Source: an uncultured Sulfitobacter sp.
Lineage (GTDB): Bacteria; Pseudomonadota; Alphaproteobacteria; Rhodobacterales; Rhodobacteraceae
DNA: 7,507 nt
Assembly: GCA_937923365.1 (NCBI GenBank)
Contig: CALAIJ010000067.1
Span: 1-7,507, forward strand
Reading direction: 5' to 3'
The position numbers were made by a program, and so were the translations under genes. Shown here piece by piece: positions 6,039-7,507 of this stretch (positions are counted from its first letter, which is position 1; every line of letters begins with the position of its first letter). The notes under the pieces are model-generated. The model searched no databases. It was not told the DNA's origin and saw nothing but the letters and a program-made list of their open reading frames with translations.

Positions 6039-6464
6039 TCAGGTTTCCGGCGTCCCCTTGATATATAGCGTAATCGCGCTGGGGAAATGGGGGCCCTCGA
6101 CTTTGTGAAGACACGGCAGCATCTGACCGGCGATCTGGTGCTGGTGCGGGTCCGGCAAGCGCTTGCGTTCGACCTGCCCCATATCCACGACCAAGGAGAC
6201 GGGCGTAGGCCCCTCATGAGGCAGATTGATGATCCCCAAGCCGCGCGCTTCGATCATGCCGGCAATGGCGGGCGGGGCGTCTGCGATCACTTTCCCTCTC
6301 TGGCAGGTCAGTCTGGTCTGGTCATCCGCGACCAGCACTGCGCCCAAGGCGATCAACTGCAAAGCCAGCGCAGATTTGCCCGCGCCGGAAGGACCAAGTA
6401 TCAGCACGCCCTGCCCGTTGATAGAAACGGTCGTGGCATGCACTAGCGTCGGATCAGAAGTCAT
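6039..6464 (-). CDS. hprK: HPr kinase/phosphorylase, short alphaproteobacterial form
   Basis: Phosphorylates and dephosphorylates HPr on Ser46. It has 141 residues and contains only the catalytic domain; the N-terminal domain of the Firmicutes enzyme (about 310 residues in all) is absent, as is usual in alphaproteobacteria. Visible motifs are a canonical Walker A GPSGAGKS (24-31, Lys30 and Ser31), LVADDQT (45-51, with the paired acidic residues of the active site) and IEARGLGII (72-80), matching the HprK signature region. The target Ser46 is conserved in the HPr of this operon. The ATG at 6462-6464 lies 26 bases after the chvG stop; no strong Shine-Dalgarno precedes it, so a neighbouring start cannot be fully excluded. 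The TGA stop is one base from the rapZ ATG. Confidence 0.95.
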   Translation of the reverse strand: MTSDPTLVHATTVSINGQGVLILGPSGAGKSALALQLIALGAVLVADDQTRLTCQRGKVIADAPPAIAGMIEARGLGIINLPHEGPTPVSLVVDMGQVERKRLPDPHQHQIAGQMLPCLHKVEGPHFPSAITLYIKGTPET

Positions 6465-6490
6465 GTGTGAAGGCGCGGGTCTGGCACCGT

Positions 6491-7507
6491 TCAGGTCGGC
6501 AGACCAACGACAAACCGCGCGCCCAAAGGCTCTGACGTGATGTCAGCCTCGGTGGGGCGAATATTCTCGGCCCAGATGACGCCGCCGTGGGCTTCTACGA
6601 TTTGCTTTGAGATCGCCAGACCCAGACCGGAGTTATTCCCAAAATGTTCGTCAGGACGTTGAGAATAGAAACGCTTGAAAATCTTGGCCAATGCCTGATC
6701 GGGAATGCCGGGGCCTGTGTCTTCGACAACAACCAGCACACGGTTTTCCTTCTGGCGGGCCCAGACCCGGATAGCATCGCCATCTTCGCAGAACGAAATC
6801 GCATTGGTGATGAGGTTCACAAACACCTGCGCCAGACGCGCCTCAAGACCGTGCACTTCGATCGGTTTGTCGGGCAAATCGGTGATAAAGTCGATCCCTT
6901 TGCTCTTGGCATCTTCACCCAGATACTGACCGAGATTACCAATCATGTTGAGCAGGTTGAACGCCTCTTCCTCTTCCTTGACCAGTTCGGAATCAAGGCG
7001 GCTGGCGTTGGAAATATCGCTGACCAGACGGTCCAGACGGCGCACGTCGTGGTCGATGACATCCAACAGCTTTTCGCGCTGATCATCGCGTTTGACCATG
7101 CGCAATGTGCCAACGGCGGACCGCAGGGAAGCAAGCGGGTTCTTGATTTCGTGGCTGACATCTGCGGCGAATTGTTCGTTCCCGTCGATGCGGTTGTAAA
7201 GCGCGGATACCATGCCGCGCAGGGCCCCTGAAAGGCGTCCAATTTCATCGGGGCGGGCTGTCAGGTCGGGAATGCGAATGCGCCCCGGGTTCATTTTACG
7301 CGCATCCTTGTCGCGGCCCAATTCTGCCGCAGCAGAAAGGTCAGCCAAAGGATTGGCGATGGTCGAGGCCAACACAATGCTAAGACCGATGGACAGGAAC
7401 GTAGCGATGACAAACATCTGCAAGACGCGCTCGCGCTCGCTGCGCACAAGGCGGTCGATTTCGCCGGCGGCAGAGGCGATGGCAACCACGCCAACAGGCG
7501 CGCCACC
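6491..7507 (-). CDS. chvG: Sensor histidine kinase ChvG (ExoS-like), 3' part
   Basis: Membrane histidine kinase of the ChvG-ChvI two-component system, which in alphaproteobacteria responds to acid and envelope stress. The gene runs off the right edge; 338 C-terminal residues are visible and the first transmembrane segment and most of the periplasmic domain are missing. In visible numbering: end of the periplasmic domain (1-27), transmembrane segment 2 (about 29-49, QMFVIATFLSIGLSIVLAS), HAMP (about 50-105), HisKA with phospho-acceptor His119 in VSHEIKNPLASLR, N box NLITNA (231-236), G1 box DTGPGIP (263-269), F-box KRFYSQR and G2 box SGLGLA (293-298). All catalytic boxes are intact. The GTG at 7487-7489 is an internal Val. 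The cognate chvI is expected upstream, outside the window. The order chvG-hprK-EIIA-ptsH is known in other alphaproteobacteria. Confidence 0.93.
   Translation of the reverse strand, partial: GGAPVGVVAIASAAGEIDRLVRSERERVLQMFVIATFLSIGLSIVLASTIANPLADLSAAAELGRDKDARKMNPGRIRIPDLTARPDEIGRLSGALRGMVSALYNRIDGNEQFAADVSHEIKNPLASLRSAVGTLRMVKRDDQREKLLDVIDHDVRRLDRLVSDISNASRLDSELVKEEEEAFNLLNMIGNLGQYLGEDAKSKGIDFITDLPDKPIEVHGLEARLAQVFVNLITNAISFCEDGDAIRVWARQKENRVLVVVEDTGPGIPDQALAKIFKRFYSQRPDEHFGNNSGLGLAISKQIVEAHGGVIWAENIRPTEADITSEPLGARFVVGLPT

Noticed and set aside
6038..6217. A possible N-terminal extension of RapZ upstream of 6037
   Set aside because: It overlaps hprK, looks like out-of-frame translation, and the family N-terminus begins shortly before the P-loop from the ATG at 6035-6037.
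6644..7231. A 195-codon open frame antisense to chvG
   Set aside because: Covers the conserved kinase boxes of ChvG on the other strand; composition fits a shadow of that gene.
1..7507. A hidden defence system, mobile element, phage remnant or CRISPR array
   Set aside because: Every long stretch is covered by housekeeping or regulatory genes in tight order. I saw no direct-repeat arrays, transposase or integrase motifs, tRNA ends or base-composition break.

Overview
The window looks like a core chromosomal segment from an alphaproteobacterium of the Rhodobacteraceae (roseobacter group). This rests on recognisable gene content, gene order and high-GC coding style, not on a database search. 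It holds nine protein-coding genes, two of them cut by the window edges. No RNA gene, mobile element, CRISPR array or phage remnant was seen.

Left part (1-3385), acyl-CoA oxidation. The 3' part of etfB overlaps etfA by one base (TAATG). Together they encode the electron transfer flavoprotein that carries electrons from acyl-CoA dehydrogenases to ETF-ubiquinone oxidoreductase. A strong hairpin terminator follows at 1460-1490. It is shared with a convergent minus-strand gene (1487-2332) for a conserved protein resembling the DUF6473 family, whose stop codon lies inside the terminator T-tract. A 177-base divergent intergenic region (2333-2509) with two overlapping palindromes separates that gene from hbd, a 291-residue 3-hydroxybutyryl-CoA dehydrogenase. 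hbd and ETF belong to the same metabolism: short-chain acyl-CoA, acetoacetyl-CoA and polyhydroxybutyrate turnover.

Right part (3524-7507), an apparent minus-strand operon. In transcription order it reads chvG (3' part of the envelope-sensing histidine kinase), hprK (short HPr kinase/phosphorylase), rapZ (P-loop protein), a mannose-family EIIA, ptsH (HPr) and a membrane-lipid acyltransferase. Gaps are 26, 1, 3, 13 and 35 bases. No sugar-transporting EIIB, EIIC or EIID is present, so this is a regulatory phosphotransfer module. HPr keeps both His15 and Ser46, so HprK has its expected target.

The gene set is largely familiar for alphaproteobacteria and I see no clearly new system. Points worth a second look are: RapZ with Arg in place of the Walker A Lys; rapZ and the EIIA gene in one reading frame with only TAA-GCA before a TTG start; the acyltransferase with an HPHG-type active site at the end of a signalling operon; the TTTTGCAAAA palindrome upstream of hbd; the DUF6473-like protein with a possible degenerate SGNH fold; and the terminator that includes a stop codon.
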